From an uncultured Christensenellaceae bacterium (lineage in GTDB: Bacteria > Bacillota > Clostridia > Christensenellales > Borkfalkiaceae): DNA of 46,009 nt. Both the position numbers and the translations under genes were made by a program. Where the stretch lies: NCBI GenBank assembly GCA_910589015.1, contig CAJUSA010000009.1, forward strand, positions 48,014 to 94,022, read 5' to 3'. Below the pieces are notes generated by a model. That model did no database searches and was not told the origin of the DNA. It worked only from the letters and a program-made list of their open reading frames with translations. Shown piece by piece: positions 43,660 to 46,009 of the stretch; the first letter of the stretch is position 1, and each line of letters begins with the position of its first letter.

Positions 43660-43688
43660 ATTATATCACGCGCGCGCGAAAAAGACAA
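43660..43688 (-). promoter_or_regulatory. Promoter of the beta-propeller-like gene, leaderless arrangement
   Basis: On the minus strand, TTGTCT and TATAAT are separated by 17 bases with TGA before the -10 box (extended -10). The ATG at 43653 is six bases after the -10 box, so the transcript should start at the start codon. Confidence 0.75.
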
Positions 43689-43764
43689 TATTTTTTGAGT
43701 TTTCCCGAAAAATTTTGAAATTACGACAGACGTATGGCAACTTTACTGTGTTAAAATAAAGAAA

Positions 43765-43776
43765 AAACATATGTTT
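43765..43776. promoter_or_regulatory. Palindrome upstream of the phage-type regulator, site 1
   Basis: AAACATATGTTT is a perfect 12-bp palindrome. It is followed by GTTTTTTTG, as is the longer palindrome at 43831-43846, so the two are probably sites for one DNA-binding protein. The intervening DNA holds a separate inverted repeat, ACGCGCA (43793-43799) and TGCGCGT (43810-43816). Confidence 0.5.
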
Positions 43777-43818
43777 GTTTTTTTGTCAGTTGACGCGCAC
43801 AGAACGGAATGCGCGTGG

Positions 43819-43846
43819 TATAATAAACTCAAACAAACGTTTGTTT
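43819..43846 (+). promoter_or_regulatory. Extended -10 promoter with 16-bp palindromic operator-like site
   Basis: TGGTATAAT places an extended -10 box at 43819-43824; no good -35 box is seen. The perfect palindrome AAACAAACGTTTGTTT (43831-43846) covers the predicted transcript start, so a bound protein would repress the 43869 gene. Confidence 0.6.
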
Positions 43847-43868
43847 TTTTGGAAGGACGGGATCATTC

Positions 43869-44570
43869 ATGAAGAAAGGGCAAAGAAGCAAAGCGGCACT
43901 CGGAAACGATCATGTGAAGGCGATGCTGTATCTTTATCCGCATTTGGAAGCCTTCGAAGATGCGGTGCGGCAGAGCGCGCGCAACAAGGCGGCGTTGTCG
44001 TATAAAAAGCGCGATGCCTTTGCGGCGGCGTGCGAGGTGGCGGAAGAAATACTCTTCTGCGATACGCTCGGACGGCTGCGTACCGATTTATCTGCCGTGT
44101 TGCAGACGATGAGCGCCGAAGAGCGGTACCTGATCGACTACAAATATTTCCACGCGCAGGGGGAAGGACTTCCGCTTAGCTACGGCGAACGCAGTTATTA
44201 CCGCAGGCAGAACGCGCTGTTGCAAAAAGCGCGCATGTTGCTGCGCGCGAAGGGGTGGACGGGGGAAAGTTTTCTGGCGCAGTTCGGGCGCGATCAACTG
44301 TTTATGCGTGTTTTTACCGCCGTGCGCGAGGGCAGAGAGGCAGAAATCGTGAAAAAACGGCGCAAAAAGACGCTTGCCGTGCGTCAGACGAAGTCGTCGC
44401 TCTCTTCCCTGCGGACGGGCGGCGTTTTGCGCGAGAAAAAGACGAACGCCGACACGGCGAGCGCGGCGCAGACCGCGATGCAGACGAGCGCGATCTGCAC
44501 GCCCGTGAGGGGACTGCGCGGCGGATCGGGCGATTCGGGCGAACCGCCCGCGGTATCGTTCGTCAGGTAG
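43869..44570 (+). CDS. Phage-type sigma-like late regulator (ArpU/RinA-like)
   Basis: A 233-residue basic protein. Residues 1-150 resemble the sigma-region-4-like regulators found just before terminase genes in Firmicutes phages (TMSAEERYLIDYKYFHAQGE, then SYGERSYYRRQNALLQKA as the recognition-helix part). It probably activates a late or packaging promoter, or once did. The last 62 residues are the antisense of the next minus-strand gene and have low-complexity composition, so the original end may have been near residue 170. GGAAGG precedes the ATG. The terminase gene lies 550 bp downstream, with an opposing gene in between. Confidence 0.65.
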   Translation: MKKGQRSKAALGNDHVKAMLYLYPHLEAFEDAVRQSARNKAALSYKKRDAFAAACEVAEEILFCDTLGRLRTDLSAVLQTMSAEERYLIDYKYFHAQGEGLPLSYGERSYYRRQNALLQKARMLLRAKGWTGESFLAQFGRDQLFMRVFTAVREGREAEIVKKRRKKTLAVRQTKSSLSSLRTGGVLREKKTNADTASAAQTAMQTSAICTPVRGLRGGSGDSGEPPAVSFVR

Positions 44571-45076
44571 TCCACGTTGAGCTCGTATTCGGGTTCGCCT
44601 TCGGCGGCGACGTAACCGAACTGTCCGTCGGCATAAACGTACCAGTAGCGCGCCGTGCCACGAAAGGTGCTGCCCAGATAGGAAAAGGTCTTTTCGAGGC
44701 TGTCGAACTCGCCCTCGAACGAACCGGAAAGGGTGTAAGTAAGCGTCACTTTTTTATCGAGAAAGGGGCGCGCGGGCGTGAAGGGCACGGGGGTTACGCT
44801 GCCCCGTTTACAATATCCCTCGATGCGGGGAACGCGGACGCCGTCGCCGTATTCGACTTTCATAAAAGGTTCGCTCTCTTCGACGATCTTTACATAATAC
44901 GATTTGGGCAGTAAAAACAAGCCGCACGCCTCGTCGGGCGAGGAATAAAACCAGACCTCCTGTGTTGCCGCTACCGCATATTCGTTTTCGGCGGCGCGGG
45001 CGCTTACGGGGCGCGTTTGCAGAAGGGGCGTAAGAAAAAGGGCGGCAAAAAGTATGAGACAGAAAAGACGTTTCAT
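44384..45076 (-). CDS. Secreted membrane-anchored protein with SH3-like region
   Basis: A 230-residue protein of unknown function. The signal peptide is MKRLFCLILFAALFLTPLLQ followed by a likely cleavage after SARA. Residues about 35-85 (QEVWFYSSPDEACGLFLLPK, MKVEYGDGVRV) look like a bacterial SH3 domain. Near the end one membrane helix (about 190-212) leads into a charged tail. This layout matches the 41113-43653 protein, and the two may work together outside the cell. An in-frame ATG at 45088 is an alternative start. The last 187 bases overlap the convergent 43869 gene. A TATGAT box lies seven bases before the ATG but has no clear -35. Confidence 0.75.
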   Translation of the reverse strand: MKRLFCLILFAALFLTPLLQTRPVSARAAENEYAVAATQEVWFYSSPDEACGLFLLPKSYYVKIVEESEPFMKVEYGDGVRVPRIEGYCKRGSVTPVPFTPARPFLDKKVTLTYTLSGSFEGEFDSLEKTFSYLGSTFRGTARYWYVYADGQFGYVAAEGEPEYELNVDYLTNDTAGGSPESPDPPRSPLTGVQIALVCIAVCAALAVSAFVFFSRKTPPVRREESDDFV

Positions 45077-45120
45077 AACCGCTATCATAGCGTAATTTTT
45101 TTGGCGTGAGAGGATAAATT

Positions 45121-45963
45121 TTGGCGAATACCGACGAAATCTTGACAAAACTCAGAATGCTCGACGCGGAACTTGCAAAACGCGCGCAAGCCGATCATCT
45201 TGCGCGTTACAACGCGGGCAGAAAAAAGCATAAAAAGCAGATCGCTTTTCACAAATGCAAAAAGCGCAACCGCTGGGTGTTCGGCGGCAACCGCTCGGGC
45301 AAAACGCAGTGCGGCGCCGCCGAAGCGGTGTGGATCGCGCGCGGCACGCACCCTTACCGCAAAAACAAAAAGGATACGTTCGGCTGGGTGGTATCGCTTA
45401 CCGCGCAGGTGCAGCGCGACGTGGCGCAACAAAAGATCCTTTATTATCTGCGCCCCGACTGGATCGCCGATATCGTCATGCTCAGCGGCAGAAAGGATCA
45501 GCCGGCGCGCGGCGTCATCGACCAGATCTTCGTGAAAAACGTGTTCGGCGGCATCTCGGTCATCGGCTTCCGCAGCTGCGATCAGGGCAGAGAGAAATTT
45601 CAGGGCAGTTCGCTCGACTTCGTGTGGTTCGACGAAGAACCGCCGCAGGATATCTACGAAGAATGCGTCATGCGCGTCGCGGACAGAAAGGGGGATATTT
45701 TCGGCACGATGACGCCCCTCAAAGGGCTGACCTTCGTCTACGAGGAAATCTACCTCAACCGCCGCAATAACCCCGAAATCTGGTACGAGTTTATGGAATG
45801 GGAAGACAATCCCTATCTTGCCAAAAGCGAAATAAAACTGCTCAACGACACGCTCGATGAAACGACGCTGCAATCGCGCCGTTACGGCAGGTTTGCCGCG
45901 CGCGAGGGGCTTGTTTACCCCGAGTTCGACGAGAGCGTGCACGTCATCGAATCCTTTGTTTGA
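45121..45963 (+). CDS. Phage terminase large subunit, ATPase part only (truncated)
   Basis: A 280-residue protein with the packaging ATPase motifs: Walker A FGGNRSGKTQ (about residues 54-63) and Walker B SLDFVWFDEEPP (164-175). Full-length terminases of this type have 400-550 residues with a C-terminal nuclease. Here the frame stops right after GLVYPEFDESVHVIESFV, the point where the nuclease domain normally begins. The sequence after the stop (45964-46009) becomes AT-rich and does not continue the domain in any frame, which suggests an insertion or deletion junction. The start is TTG at 45121 with GAGAGGA upstream. It is not expected to package DNA unless the rest is supplied elsewhere. Confidence 0.85.
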   Translation: MANTDEILTKLRMLDAELAKRAQADHLARYNAGRKKHKKQIAFHKCKKRNRWVFGGNRSGKTQCGAAEAVWIARGTHPYRKNKKDTFGWVVSLTAQVQRDVAQQKILYYLRPDWIADIVMLSGRKDQPARGVIDQIFVKNVFGGISVIGFRSCDQGREKFQGSSLDFVWFDEEPPQDIYEECVMRVADRKGDIFGTMTPLKGLTFVYEEIYLNRRNNPEIWYEFMEWEDNPYLAKSEIKLLNDTLDETTLQSRRYGRFAAREGLVYPEFDESVHVIESFV

Positions 45964-46009
45964 GCAATAAAAGTCTAACCCAAAATATGGCTAAAATGGG
46001 GCATTTTTG
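45964..46009. other. AT-rich tail beyond the truncated terminase
   Basis: These 46 bases have a lower GC content than the gene before them and contain the small inverted repeat AAAATG/CATTTT around GGG near 45993-46007. They may be the edge of an inserted element; the window ends before this can be judged. Confidence 0.35.

Noticed and set aside
45964..46009. Naming a specific insertion sequence at the right edge
   Set aside because: Only 46 bases are visible and I cannot match them to the end of a known element family.

Overview
The window looks like chromosomal DNA of a gut-type Clostridia (Bacillota) bacterium, possibly of the Christensenellales/Borkfalkiaceae kind. This is inferred from gene content (RNase J, TrmR/TrhP tRNA modification, many lipoproteins with ABC sugar importers, purine-rich ribosome binding sites, TTG starts), not from a marker gene. 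The DNA is GC-rich with a strong codon bias, so long antisense ORFs are common and were left out. Promoters of the TTGACA-17-TATAAT type and rho-independent terminators are easy to see.

Layout. 1-9,690: housekeeping genes. serC (minus strand) is followed by an unknown coiled-coil/repeat protein, RNase J, and a run of five same-strand genes: a membrane TPR-like protein, TrmR, TrhP, a membrane protein with a possible SPOR-like domain, and a DagK-like lipid kinase. 9,690-20,830: an arabinose-polysaccharide locus. An ArsR-type regulator with an unusual C-terminal beta-rich domain diverges from an operon of GH51 arabinofuranosidase, a solute-binding lipoprotein, two permeases, a large lipoprotein resembling an alpha/alpha-barrel glycosidase, and a large membrane-anchored surface protein. 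20,830-27,365: tRNA-Thr(CGT), lgt, a CPBP-type membrane protease, and a two-gene acyl-CoA dehydratase activase/dehydratase-like system. 27,400-39,910: a fructan locus. Two identical LacI-type operators precede a binding protein, two permeases, a surface GH32 lipoprotein, an intracellular GH32, a 1,036-residue repeat lipoprotein (probably carbohydrate-binding), a LacI regulator and a fructokinase. 39,909-46,009: a GH43 enzyme, two secreted membrane-anchored proteins (one large and beta-propeller-like), and phage-type genes: a late-regulator-like sigma-type protein and a terminase large subunit that is cut off between its ATPase and nuclease parts.

How it fits together. Both sugar loci follow the same plan: hydrolysis at the surface, capture by a lipoprotein, import by an ABC permease pair without its own ATPase, then cytoplasmic hydrolysis, with phosphorylation in the fructan case. 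Lgt, also in the window, would lipidate the five lipoproteins.

The features most worth a second look are: three genes whose -10 box lies 6-7 bases before the ATG (likely leaderless mRNAs); a dispersed repeat family at four gene borders, one copy of which supplies a stop codon; a GH32 enzyme with Glu at the nucleophile position; the unclassified 798- and 924-residue proteins of the arabinan operon; the duplicated modules of the 1,036-residue lipoprotein; and the broken phage module at the right end.
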